Below are positions 18,901 to 25,397 of a stretch of DNA of 61,539 nt, in pieces. Position 1 is the first letter of the stretch, and every line of letters begins with the position of its first letter. The notes under the pieces are model-generated. The model was not told the DNA's origin and searched no databases. It saw only the letters and a program-made list of their open reading frames with translations. The position numbers and the translations under genes were made by a program. This stretch comes from Fibrobacter succinogenes (lineage in GTDB: Bacteria; Fibrobacterota; Fibrobacteria; Fibrobacterales; Fibrobacteraceae), in assembly GCA_902771595.1 (NCBI GenBank), contig CACXXH010000013.1, forward strand, positions 1 through 61,539, written 5' to 3'.

Positions 18901-19239
18901 TGCAAGCCAAACATCGTAGTTCTGGTTCGCACGCGCCCATGGTGCAAGCCTGTCATTCAACTTAATCTTTTTCCCGGTATCCTTGTATTGTTTAATCAAT
19001 GCGCCCACATCGTTAGCGTTGAAGGTCATCCACGCGCGCACGTTCTCGATACCAGCCATGGAACTCTGGAACGCTTCCTGTTTTTGCAGGCGCGTACCCG
19101 AAGAACGGCCCTCAGAGGTAAGCCACTTGTACGTGGCCGTTGCAGCGATAGTCGCTACAAGCATGAAGAGCAGAACTGCGATAAGCGAGACACCCGCCTT
19201 CCTTGCTCTATACATCGAATTCTTCATTTCGAATTCCAT
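12985..19239 (-). CDS. Giant PilX-like minor pilin / putative surface adhesin (frameshifted near its 3' end)
   Basis: 2,084 residues before a frameshift; about 2,190 if repaired. The N-terminus is a prepilin: short basic leader, Ala-Gly cleavage site at Gly16, then the hydrophobic helix VSLIAVLLFMLVATIAATA with no Glu at +5. Residues ~196-310 form bactofilin-like beta-repeats (GDLYVKGSI, GDLHVDGRI, GNLTIGGAI). Residues ~1215-1425 look like a LamG/concanavalin fold. Many Cys pairs occur throughout. A Ser-rich linker (~1917-1943) precedes two Ig-like/Cys-rich modules. Last gene of the fimT-pilV-pilW-pilX operon, 9 nt after the PilW-like gene. The build suggests a pilus-tip adhesin; the ligand is unknown. 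Confidence 0.8.
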   Translation of the reverse strand: MEFEMKNSMYRARKAGVSLIAVLLFMLVATIAATATYKWLTSEGRSSGTRLQKQEAFQSSMAGIENVRAWMTFNANDVGALIKQYKDTGKKIKLNDRLAPWARANQNYDVWLAGVNTGTSHNFKLKILSSGKSRGSAVHNEIAIFNVDGLYRVKIPEVDGSLNYDEAFAGASDGLTNTDTMQSGIIHGDFKDQNNTPTLMQDFIISGNAAFGGELHAYGDLYVKGSITSTNGGYEFGNDLPGADTNVVYIGGDVNCADNQSLKVYGDLHVDGRILGKCAIEVSGNLTIGGAIVRDNPGTKKFTIGKNLVFKRDAVFNWAGNNEVSENSYGTGGAFGTGVGGNTYLSNIEGKFAKEKRKINLGQKIYLYNSFPSTIEACQNACDNQAHDFNCTNRCLSAGGADYCEGFFSNCHYNSGKLGNKEDRYFSFKAGSSGIVQSQRINEWSKTDNVLKNVSDKYWEHISKMNAYGKIIKADGTIPQELLLKNETSWKTKATQNNTYCGIAKNWLWDDASVQKLNDCYAKAKTEDKLYNGFLPIEWQYNRDQEPKTKKLDGRFVIYASTPVGDTYLPATESNAIVMFYFEKGANGQLKGRHKEHLDWVYNYFIYSDDDIKELNDFHIMGSVFLSEGKKMKKFQGENRLDFKEEVVRALVTAGFIMENPEFTQLATGGSASSGSDIAAAGGHDDYFVAAAPQLKITLETQYENNEPLPKASEEAELNPSFIILPRVIYLPSDPYGKLENYINLVNLNGSTKTKNMAKVGGCTGIPKMTLFYDHANPSTASKLPSGLHECNYSDDGQSIPFYIFVTGEEMGNKPTVSFETSEINMGANSTEYVKLKCKVGSGEQFKVKVWKPTDLPSSWLIAPVATHEGACDDASSSCTFTINANETDCGTLKSLFRVTTDGAEYGTANFAITECVGCRIEAPTQENLTISSSFRVNRQGLMQYCVGPGAGTSECETNGTYYQMMQASWPDCEVEDDKSWVAAVGFNSPITNNCSVYDNNESWNCGISSDLKLTALPAGVPAGCEAVIPPEDKNYLPKASLTSGEEAPLYAQLKARKARIHVKFEGENLHAKTLYATSTRFPADRSCMYSDAGCDFELFTGDDFHLTVSNGDKADFSYWTCDPATSVNCPLDASSFTITGQTFSIEHVSGDNEIVARFGQNDKHCFFDEFLTSRECTGVGEDWKYCFNYCSDADECRVGNGALTNQAKWLVMGNEAQKNKLQYEDGKIWLDRLYNRDKKQTEYSAVKVLSTVQAGPYGTMRAQFRVPQLGRGDNDASANVNRSGFILRSNNDASSYLLLSIFANREGKLAAKACVGSSCVSENLLNTTGIGGPGMGGPIVSMDPVSSIDIVTMSAELRKQGANDILLVTVVKGQFGSYAMAKATIILSDIEGYASLEGHEYVGFSLADSDFKLYDVGWKSETYNAECWDTYPTIKCSFSAAYLGGIVPQNQKVKPWIGLSSWFDEKGCNPEYYYNGEDATCMASSMAGYQRCMTDYKFKEGGIHGTIENGVETKMAKVKIGQCYQTSLSMTDLGLLRAEEALCGQFWVGEISVCRKNVMFFNDGYGRSLTPYSTGSLSSDDIFALEANQFANLRSASISISMDNPNGEELEVYLRSESGYYNSLPKFSASAVTKAHHSALISVEELATSSGFDPEKVTAVIIRNHGGSNVTIKEVKSVCDNVTSIQCKDAVYSGGKFKVNVVVKHHEGVGSYEITATENGSTVTDLKKEYTCQGNGLWPGQGCRVPDLTGRIAFDTDPYNPYANGSSAEKTYVFTVNALDAEGNPIENAPCTTPQLTLRPIQGECRWRGDASSVEVRPGTGLPDFQYRLSDCGGGNCKWVISLDNASDIYSGTGTTQGGFSSLPTDKRNAFNTGANSFTVGSVHKIYFKNAAGATTEFAECYKEFTVTGGTSSGTVQSSSSVGPASSAVTSSSSSAVPGMITVTCPSRVETYPVKRTSWGITTSGESTLGNNETLVRDLYVENSRISSKNCSRNDCQAMDDAYITRAPGTYTYSVKIGSQVMCSGTLVVNNPIVCSSDPNDITLGESFTVKASWASGVAGNPEACKLTGNGVSGGDCYNNPSK

Positions 19240-19248
19240 ACTTTCCTC

Positions 19249-20607
19249 CTAGCCATTCCGACCATTGCTCGGAATGCGGATAATAAGGGAGTCGACGCCT
19301 TCCTCCCCATTTCGCGTTACACTAAAGTCAAGCATCAACGCCTTCACATTCGCCTTGTCCTTGAGAGGCAAAGCGCTGTCGGTAAACTTGTAATTCGAAG
19401 ACTCTATCTTCTTCAGGCGCAATTCCGTAATCGTCACCTTTCCATTTGCCGCCAAAGGCGAGTAACTCACGAACGTGAAAGCAATACATAAATTCGCCAG
19501 TTTCTTGGGAACACTGAATCGCATTGCCCTCAAACCCGAAGCGCTTTCGTCCGTAGGTGGATAGAAGAAGAAATCGTCCAGTTCGTTAGGCCTCGAACCA
19601 TCCTTGGTCGAACGGAAACCAACTGACATCTGATCCCTGCCTGGGACGAACAACCTCATTTTTTCAAACGTTCCCGCATCGGCAAGCGAAAAAGAAAGTT
19701 CGTATTCCGTCTTCGGCTGGAGCGTAATCTGCGTGCATTTCTCTCTCCAGGTTGTCGCAGAATTGTCCGCATTTTCCATAGCAACGACCTGATTCAGCTT
19801 TTTTCCAGAAGAATTCTCGGTATTGGTATTCTGATCGTAATTGGTTGCGAATCCGGAAAGTTCTACGATTTTGTTGTCGTCTGTAGGGGTAATCGTGGTT
19901 GAAACGTAATCCGCATCGCCGATACGCGAGACCAAGCGGAACTCATCGGCGCAGGAACCTGAAGCATCGCACGGAGGGAATATCTGAGCAGGATTATCAT
20001 TGGAAGTTACACCCGGCAGCGCAGGCCTTACAACAAACTTGGTGAGCCCCGTCGCAATTTCAACCGCACGGTTCTTAGCATCGGCAGCAGAACCTCTCTT
20101 GCAGTTATCCGCATCTTCCGTACCGTCAAGCGTACGGCAACTGCGCATGAGCGTTCCGCCGTCCACAAACCAATTGACCTCTTCAACAGCTACATAATGT
20201 CCATCGTCGTCATAGCGCATGCGACGCATCTTCAAATCACTGAAATTATCCACCGTAGTCACGCTGAACGAAGAATAATCCCTCTTATCCTCGTCCGCAT
20301 TGTTCGGATCCATATAGACACTGTCGTTCACCGAACTAAACACATCGCCACCGAAATCGCTACCCGATTCCATCGAACTTTTCGCGCCAGTCTGCGCAGC
20401 GTCGGTCTTGAACAGGGACGCGACATTCCCAGCCACCTCGGAAGCCTTGAGCATGCTCTGCGTACGCACACGCATCTTGGTGGAATTGCTGAACGCCTGG
20501 CCCGCCACGATGACCACGATACCCACGATGGCAACATACACCAAAAGTTCGACGAGCGTGAAGCCCGCCTTGCGGAGTAATGCCTGGCTGTGACTAGCCT
20601 TTTTCAT
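19249..20607 (-). CDS. PilW-like prepilin with inserted beta-sandwich (CBM-like) domain
   Basis: 452-residue type IV minor pilin. The leader ends at Gly15 and the mature N-terminus is FTLVELLVYVAIVGIVVIVAG with Glu at +5, as required for pilin assembly. Typical PilW proteins are shorter. Here residues ~240-390 look like an inserted jelly-roll of the carbohydrate-binding type (KTEYELSFSLADAG, then VTITELRLKKI). The final segment LMLDFSVTRNGEEGVDSLIIR resumes the pilin-like pattern. It lies between the PilV-like and giant PilX-like genes. The CBM resemblance is by eye only. Confidence 0.8.
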   Translation of the reverse strand: MKKASHSQALLRKAGFTLVELLVYVAIVGIVVIVAGQAFSNSTKMRVRTQSMLKASEVAGNVASLFKTDAAQTGAKSSMESGSDFGGDVFSSVNDSVYMDPNNADEDKRDYSSFSVTTVDNFSDLKMRRMRYDDDGHYVAVEEVNWFVDGGTLMRSCRTLDGTEDADNCKRGSAADAKNRAVEIATGLTKFVVRPALPGVTSNDNPAQIFPPCDASGSCADEFRLVSRIGDADYVSTTITPTDDNKIVELSGFATNYDQNTNTENSSGKKLNQVVAMENADNSATTWREKCTQITLQPKTEYELSFSLADAGTFEKMRLFVPGRDQMSVGFRSTKDGSRPNELDDFFFYPPTDESASGLRAMRFSVPKKLANLCIAFTFVSYSPLAANGKVTITELRLKKIESSNYKFTDSALPLKDKANVKALMLDFSVTRNGEEGVDSLIIRIPSNGRNG

Positions 20608-20644
20608 CTTTTCCTCTTTTGCAAAAATGATTCGCGTCGTTTAC

Positions 20645-21145
20645 CTACCGGATAACCGTCGACATATTTATGGACTGAGTGGAACCCTTGAACTGCCACG
20701 AAACCTGCACATTCACCTGCTTGGCGTAAACATGGCTCACCGATTCAAGATTCGACACATTGGTCGCAGTGTATTCCGTCGTCGGCGATACGGTCACCGT
20801 CGGGGTGTAGTTGATAGTCGCCTTGCCCCCGCCAACCTTGTCGCCACGGTCCCAGGAACGTTGAATCGGATCCCACGGCCATACGTAGTTCCCGTCCTTG
20901 ACATGTTCATCGCCGCTACCGGCACTCGTCGGGTCGGGAATAGAGGCAAGCCCCATGCGGTTAAGAGAATCGAGAACCTGCTGTGCGACCTCGATGGCAC
21001 CATCGCGGCCTCGTATACGGAGCAGAGCCTCGCGGTTGCCCGTCTGCATGTGGAGCACCGCCATGTACAAAAGACCGAGAACCACCGCGGAGACAAGTAC
21101 CTCCACAATGCCAAAACCTTTCTTGTTTTTCAAGTTCTTTTCCAT
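20645..21145 (-). CDS. PilV-like minor prepilin
   Basis: 166-residue minor pilin. Basic leader MEKNLKNKKG with cleavage after Gly10, then FGIVEVLVSAVVLGLLYMAVL, with Glu at +5. The globular part is short and ends in beta-strand-like YAKQVNVQVSWQFKG, without recognisable ligand-binding motifs. Minor pilins of this class prime pilus or pseudopilus assembly. It lies 8 nt downstream of the FimT-like gene and 37 nt upstream of the PilW-like gene. Confidence 0.85.
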   Translation of the reverse strand: MEKNLKNKKGFGIVEVLVSAVVLGLLYMAVLHMQTGNREALLRIRGRDGAIEVAQQVLDSLNRMGLASIPDPTSAGSGDEHVKDGNYVWPWDPIQRSWDRGDKVGGGKATINYTPTVTVSPTTEYTATNVSNLESVSHVYAKQVNVQVSWQFKGSTQSINMSTVIR

Positions 21146-21153
21146 AACACCAC

Positions 21154-21693
21154 CTAAAATTCAAACCAGGAACCGGCCGCACCGCCATCGTAATTCAGCT
21201 TGTAATACATCGCGAACTTTTTCGAAGACTTGATAGAAGCCGCATACTTGTCGGTAGAACCGTAGCGCACCATAAAGCAGCCAGGCGGAATGGGCGACAC
21301 CCCTATCTTCGGGGTCAGGGTCATCTGGGTCGACGCATTCGTCTTTTTCTCCGTGAGGTCGGGGCAGGCCTTGCCCGTAACAAACTCGCTCCCTACATCA
21401 AGCGTCATCTGATCGATAGGGTTCCCAAGTTTGGACGCTGAGCATTCGGCCTTGTACGTCTTTATCGTCGAACCGCTGGCCACCACGCACAATTTTTCGT
21501 TCAGGCGGGTCGCCTCGTTCGCGGAGCGTTCCATGTATGCAGTCACATTGATACCCGCATCCTTGATACGGCTGTTGGCCACGGCGCCCCTGAGGCTCGC
21601 CACCCCTAAACCGGAGAGAATCCCCATGATGGCAACCACCACGAGGGCCTCGACCAACGTAAAACCGCTTTTTTTCGAACACGCGTTCAACAT
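21154..21693 (-). CDS. FimT/GspH-like minor prepilin
   Basis: 179-residue prepilin and first gene of the minor-pilin operon. The leader is cleaved after Gly10; the mature start is FTLVEALVVVAIMGILSGLG with Glu at +5. The following SLRGAVANSRIKDAGINVTAYMERS pattern is typical of FimT/GspH. Four cysteines may form disulfides. A good SD (CAGGAG) precedes the ATG. The inverted repeat at 21835-21854 lies about 140 nt upstream. The pilus ATPase, platform and peptidase genes are not in this window. Confidence 0.87.
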   Translation of the reverse strand: MLNACSKKSGFTLVEALVVVAIMGILSGLGVASLRGAVANSRIKDAGINVTAYMERSANEATRLNEKLCVVASGSTIKTYKAECSASKLGNPIDQMTLDVGSEFVTGKACPDLTEKKTNASTQMTLTPKIGVSPIPPGCFMVRYGSTDKYAASIKSSKKFAMYYKLNYDGGAAGSWFEF

Positions 21694-21776
21694 ACACTGT
21701 CTCCTGTAAAACTACAACTCATTGATGTACAACAAGTTAGCAATTTCCCAGTTTTTCTAAATACCACATAACACGC

Positions 21777-21796
21777 AAAAGGCGTCATTCGACGCC
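21777..21796 (-). terminator. Probable terminator of the 21920-22423 gene
   Basis: Read on the minus strand, GGCGTC-GAAT-GACGCC (21781-21796) is followed by TTTTGCG. The T-run is short. Confidence 0.5.
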
Positions 21797-21834
21797 CCTG
21801 CTCTCTTCGAAAATATATATAAAATCGCCAAAAG

Positions 21835-21854
21835 GGGTAAAAATTTATTTACCC
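21835..21854. promoter_or_regulatory. Inverted repeat GGGTAAA-N6-TTTACCC upstream of the pilin operon
   Basis: Perfect 7-bp inverted repeat with 6-nt spacer AATTTA. The same 18-bp core recurs at 50672-50689 (upstream of exbB) and, with one mismatch, at 37660-37677 (upstream of tRNA-Phe). A regulator-binding site is inferred. Confidence 0.5.
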
Positions 21855-21919
21855 GTGTGAGGAAATTCGCTTTAAACCGTCAAATTTGGCGTTTTTGAAG
21901 AAATTTGAAGGTTTGGTCC

Positions 21920-22423
21920 CTACTTTTTCAGTTTTCCGAAAGTGGACTTGCCGTTGTAGCAGGCCACGGCGCCCTTCGAGCATTTCACGGGGTAGTCCGA
22001 CTGCTCGTTCACGAAAACTTCCTTCGCGACCAGCTTCGCGTCGGCGGTCGTGTCCTTGCGGTACGTGATGGTGTACTGGATATCGGAATCCCTGGTCCAT
22101 ACGACCACGTCGGCATCTATCCAGTAGCTGCCGCGGCCGCCCGAAAGGTGGAACCCGTAAGGAATTTCCTTGATTTTGAAGATGGATTCGGGCGGTTCGA
22201 AGTCCAGATCCTTCCAGGTGGCAGCAAGGCCCTCGGAGCGCATCCAGAACCAGCCGGCAGGGTCGCCCCCGCTGGTAGCGTCTTCCATGGCCATGTTCAC
22301 GCAGGTCACGTAACTGTCGCGAACGGAAGCCAGCTGTTCCTTGAAGTAATCATATGTATCGCCGGCGAATGCGGAGCCGGCAGAAAACAGGAATAGGGCT
22401 ACTGCAATTGCAAAACGTTTCAT
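21920..22423 (-). CDS. Secreted protein of unknown function
   Basis: 167 residues starting at MKRFAIAVALFLFSAGSAFA, a clear Sec signal peptide cleaved before GDTYDYF. An in-frame GTG two codons earlier is less likely. The mature part is mixed alpha/beta, rich in Trp and Tyr, with two Cys near the end (VKCSKGAVACYNGK) that could pair; the DIQYTITYRKDT and WIDADVVVWTRD segments look like beta-strands. A -10 box sits 6 nt before the ATG. It lies upstream of the pilin operon on the same strand, separated by a probable terminator. I do not recognise the family. Confidence 0.7.
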   Translation of the reverse strand: MKRFAIAVALFLFSAGSAFAGDTYDYFKEQLASVRDSYVTCVNMAMEDATSGGDPAGWFWMRSEGLAATWKDLDFEPPESIFKIKEIPYGFHLSGGRGSYWIDADVVVWTRDSDIQYTITYRKDTTADAKLVAKEVFVNEQSDYPVKCSKGAVACYNGKSTFGKLKK

Positions 22424-22429
22424 GCCCAC

Positions 22430-22435
22430 AATCTA
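22430..22435 (-). promoter_or_regulatory. -10 box TAGATT, 6 nt before the start codon
   Basis: Minus-strand TAGATT, 6 nt, then ATG of the secreted-protein gene. Same leaderless arrangement as at 5805, 10435, 28660, 30799 and 34859. No -35 match is seen. Confidence 0.35.
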
Positions 22436-22512
22436 GCAATTTGTCTTCACTCGGGGGTAGCGCCCCACGCAAATAAGACCCCGAGCCCTACCCCACATGC
22501 CGTTATTTTTTG

Positions 22513-22518
22513 TATATT
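22513..22518 (+). promoter_or_regulatory. -10 box TATATT of tRNA-Leu
   Basis: TATATTTG lies 14 nt upstream of the mature tRNA 5' end. No good -35 at 17 nt spacing. Confidence 0.45.
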
Positions 22519-22529
22519 TGGCGAGCACA

Positions 22530-22615
<86 letters not shown>

Positions 22616-22636
22616 TTATAACCAGTGGGGCAAACC

Positions 22637-23062
22637 ATGATAGAATTTTACCCGAACAGCATCTACTACCCCCGCGAAGCGGTAGAGGAAAAGCTCGCAA
22701 AAGGCGAACTCGAAAGGACCGAGAAGCACCTCATGGGCTGGACGGAACGCCACCGTGGCGAAATCTGGGATTGTGCCCGCGACGATTCTGACAATCCGAG
22801 CGATGAAATTCTGCTCGACAACCTGCGCGCCCTGCTACTGTGCAAGGGCAGCCTCCAGCCTGCCGCCGAAATGGGCGACATGATCAAGGAAATCACGAAG
22901 GAAGTGTGGTACAGGAACGAGGACACGACCGAAGACCCGGCCCTCGTCGCCGCCGACTGGAAACGCAAGTACCTCACCAAGTGGCGCGAAGCCCGCATGT
23001 TCGAAGCGTTCGTGCTCATCGAGAAGCGCGCGCAAGACCTGCTGAAGATTCTGAAGGCCTAG
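22637..23062 (+). CDS. Small acidic cytoplasmic protein of unknown function
   Basis: 141 residues from [19 protein letters not shown]; a GTG four codons earlier is a possible alternative start. No signal peptide or membrane segment. Predominantly helical and rich in charged residues, with many Trp and Arg ([36 protein letters not shown]), ending in a helix [15 protein letters not shown]. It begins 21 nt after tRNA-Leu and may be cotranscribed with it. A hairpin repeat unit follows the stop. Function not recognised. Confidence 0.65.
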   Translation: MIEFYPNSIYYPREAVEEKLAKGELERTEKHLMGWTERHRGEIWDCARDDSDNPSDEILLDNLRALLLCKGSLQPAAEMGDMIKEITKEVWYRNEDTTEDPALVAADWKRKYLTKWREARMFEAFVLIEKRAQDLLKILKA

Positions 23063-23073
23063 TGGATGCCCTT

Positions 23074-23099
23074 GCCCCTGACGGGGCTGCGGCATGACG
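23074..23099. repeat. Single hairpin-plus-TGCGGCATGACG repeat unit
   Basis: GCCCC-TGAC-GGGGC hairpin (23074-23087) followed by TGCGGCATGACG, matching the cluster at 4-98. It sits between two convergent genes, 12 nt after the stop of the 22637 gene. Confidence 0.6.
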
Positions 23100-23171
23100 A
23101 CTGGATTGAACCGTTTATAGGTGGTTCCTGGATGAGCCGGAGGGCAATGCGGGTCTGCGGACTGCGCAGGC

Positions 23172-23693
23172 CTATTTCACCCATTTTGATTTGAAGCGAA
23201 CGGGAAGCCAGAGTTCCGTATATCCCGATTCGCTCTTCCGGTAGCGCCAATAGGCGTCGATATGGCGCCTCAGCGACTCGCCCAGGGATTCATCCTCGGC
23301 GTTCGTGAACTCCATCTCCTTGCAAGCGAAATTGCCGAGCGAATCTATCGCAAGGCGGAGCCCCACCACCACGTCGTCGGAAGGGCGGTACTTTTTAAAA
23401 TAGGGCTGCGCTATCCAGTGGAGTCCGGCCGACCTGGCTTCAAAATAAGTGGCGAGTTTTTCGATGTCGCGTTCCGCGCTGTTCGACAGCACCAGGATGT
23501 CCTCGACCGCGGGCAACTCGACCCGACCGTGAAAGGGCCGCGGCTCTTCTTCGGGCTCGATTTCCTCGACTACGGGTTCTTCGGGAGGCGGTTGCGCTAT
23601 CCGGCCAAAATCTCGGGAGCCCTCATAAATGATATAAGCCGCCGTGACGGCGACCGCGATAAAAGAAAAAAGATAGGGCAACAAGCTGCGCAT
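23172..23693 (-). CDS. Membrane-anchored protein with TonB/AgmX-like C-terminal domain
   Basis: 173 residues: one N-terminal membrane helix (LLPYLFSFIAVAVTAAYIIY), a Pro/Glu-rich spacer (APPPEEPVVEEIEPEEEP-like), then a periplasmic domain with VVVGLRLAIDSLGNF and WLPVRFKSKWVK. That pattern of strand-turn-strand and final beta-strand resembles TonB or AgmX/PglI C-terminal domains. It starts 6 nt after the recJ stop and so ends the ftsX-envC-holB-recJ operon. A link to the Exb motor at 47538-50577 is possible but not shown. Confidence 0.6.
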   Translation of the reverse strand: MRSLLPYLFSFIAVAVTAAYIIYEGSRDFGRIAQPPPEEPVVEEIEPEEEPRPFHGRVELPAVEDILVLSNSAERDIEKLATYFEARSAGLHWIAQPYFKKYRPSDDVVVGLRLAIDSLGNFACKEMEFTNAEDESLGESLRRHIDAYWRYRKSESGYTELWLPVRFKSKWVK

Positions 23694-23699
23694 GCAAAT

Positions 23700-25397
23700 C
23701 TACTCGATGGACTTGATGCAGAGCTGCATGGTCTTCTTGTTGTTGAAATAATTCCACGTGGGTTCGAACACCACAGATGCCCTGCGGGTCTCCTTGAGGC
23801 GTTCCTTGCACTTGCCGAGCCCGAACGCTATCGCCGAGAACACGGGGCTGCCCGCCTGCGAGATATCCATCTGGAGGTGCCCGCCGCGGAGTTCCTTGAC
23901 CTTGTGGACGGTGACATCCTCGGCCCTGAACACGGGATACGGGAAGTTGCCTCCGAAGGGTTCCATCTGGTCGAAATAGTCGAGCACGGTCTTGTATATG
24001 CGGGTGCGCGTGCCTTCGACCACGAGTTCGCGCAAGGCGACTACGATGTCGTAACCGCGGGCCTCGCACTGCGCAGGCATTTCGCCGGTATAGCCCTGCT
24101 CTCTAGCAGAGGCGTCCAGGCGCCTGCGGAGTTCGTCGATTTTTTCTGCGGGGAGCGAGAAGCCGGCGGCGTTCGCGTGCCCGCCCCAGCGGTCGAACAG
24201 GTCCCGGCTTTCGTAGAGCGCCCTGTGCCAGTTGAAGCCTGGCACGGCGCGTGCGCTAGCATGCGCCACGCCGTCCACTATGGAGAGGACGGCGGCAGGG
24301 CGCGAAAATTCCTGCGCGAGTTTCGCGGAAACAATCCCGATTACGCCCACATGCCATCCGTGCCCGTCCACCACGAGCACCTTCGGGATGTCGTCTCCAT
24401 AAATTTCCTTGACCCGCTTCACCGCCATCTCGGTAATTTCCGCTTCTTTCTGCTTGCGCTTCGTATTCCAGTCCTTGAGTTCCGTAAGCAGCTTCGGGGC
24501 GCTGGAATTATCCGGGCAGAGCAGCAGCTTGAGCGCGGGGTCGGGTTTTTCCATGCGGCCGGGCGCATTCAAGAGCGGGGCAAACTTGTACATCACGTCG
24601 ATTCCGCCCACGCAGCTCCCGGGCTTCATGAGCGAGGCGTACAGCGCCTGGATTCCGGGCAGGCGGCTTTCTTGCAGGCACTTGAGACCCCTCTTGGTGA
24701 ACAACCTGTTCTCGGGAGTCATCTGCACGAGGTCGGCTAGCGTGCCGAGCGCCACCAGGTCGAGCATTTCGGCCGGAGAAGGCATCCCGAGACGTTCGTA
24801 CAGTGCGCATATGAACTTGTACGAAACGCCCACGCCACAAAGTTCAGGATTGGAGTAGGAATCGCCTTCCTGGTGCGGGTCCAGAAGAACGTCGCACGGA
24901 GGGAGCGCGTCGCCCGAAGGCTGGTGGTGGTCGATGACCATCACGTGCATTCCCAGTTCCTTCGCATGGGCAATCTCGTCGTTCGCGGTGATGCCCGTAT
25001 CGACGGTCACCACGTAGCGAGCGCCCGATTCGTACATCTCGTCGACCGCAGAAATCGAGAGCCCGTAACCATCGCCGAAACGGTTCGGCAGGCGCCAGTC
25101 CGTCTCGATTCCGAGCTTCGCGAAACTCCGCGACAAAAGCGTCACCGAGGTCATCCCGTCCAGGTCGTAGTCACCGAAGATGAAAACCTTCTCTTTCTTT
25201 TCGCGCACGTCGAGAATCCAGCGCACGGCATCTTCCATGCCCTTGATGCCCCACGGCGAAAGTTCCGCGTCGCCACCCTCGTTCATAATGCGGCTCGCGG
25301 CAACCACGTTGCACACGCCCCTGGAGACAAGGAACCTTGCCACCAGATGGGGAATCTTCAGTTCCCGCGCGAGAGTTGACGAGACGGTATCCAGCAT
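23700..25397 (-). CDS. recJ: Single-stranded-DNA-specific 5'-3' exonuclease RecJ
   Basis: 566 residues from MLDTVSSTLARELKIPH. DHH phosphoesterase motifs are present: FGDYDLDGMTS (metal-binding Asp), VIDHHQPSG, and the DHHA1 motif GGHANAAGFSL in the C-terminal half, followed by an OB-like domain. Acts in recombination and mismatch/base-excision repair. The start overlaps the holB stop by 1 nt (TAATG), which fixes it against the upstream in-frame Met. Confidence 0.94.
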   Translation of the reverse strand: MLDTVSSTLARELKIPHLVARFLVSRGVCNVVAASRIMNEGGDAELSPWGIKGMEDAVRWILDVREKKEKVFIFGDYDLDGMTSVTLLSRSFAKLGIETDWRLPNRFGDGYGLSISAVDEMYESGARYVVTVDTGITANDEIAHAKELGMHVMVIDHHQPSGDALPPCDVLLDPHQEGDSYSNPELCGVGVSYKFICALYERLGMPSPAEMLDLVALGTLADLVQMTPENRLFTKRGLKCLQESRLPGIQALYASLMKPGSCVGGIDVMYKFAPLLNAPGRMEKPDPALKLLLCPDNSSAPKLLTELKDWNTKRKQKEAEITEMAVKRVKEIYGDDIPKVLVVDGHGWHVGVIGIVSAKLAQEFSRPAAVLSIVDGVAHASARAVPGFNWHRALYESRDLFDRWGGHANAAGFSLPAEKIDELRRRLDASAREQGYTGEMPAQCEARGYDIVVALRELVVEGTRTRIYKTVLDYFDQMEPFGGNFPYPVFRAEDVTVHKVKELRGGHLQMDISQAGSPVFSAIAFGLGKCKERLKETRRASVVFEPTWNYFNNKKTMQLCIKSIE

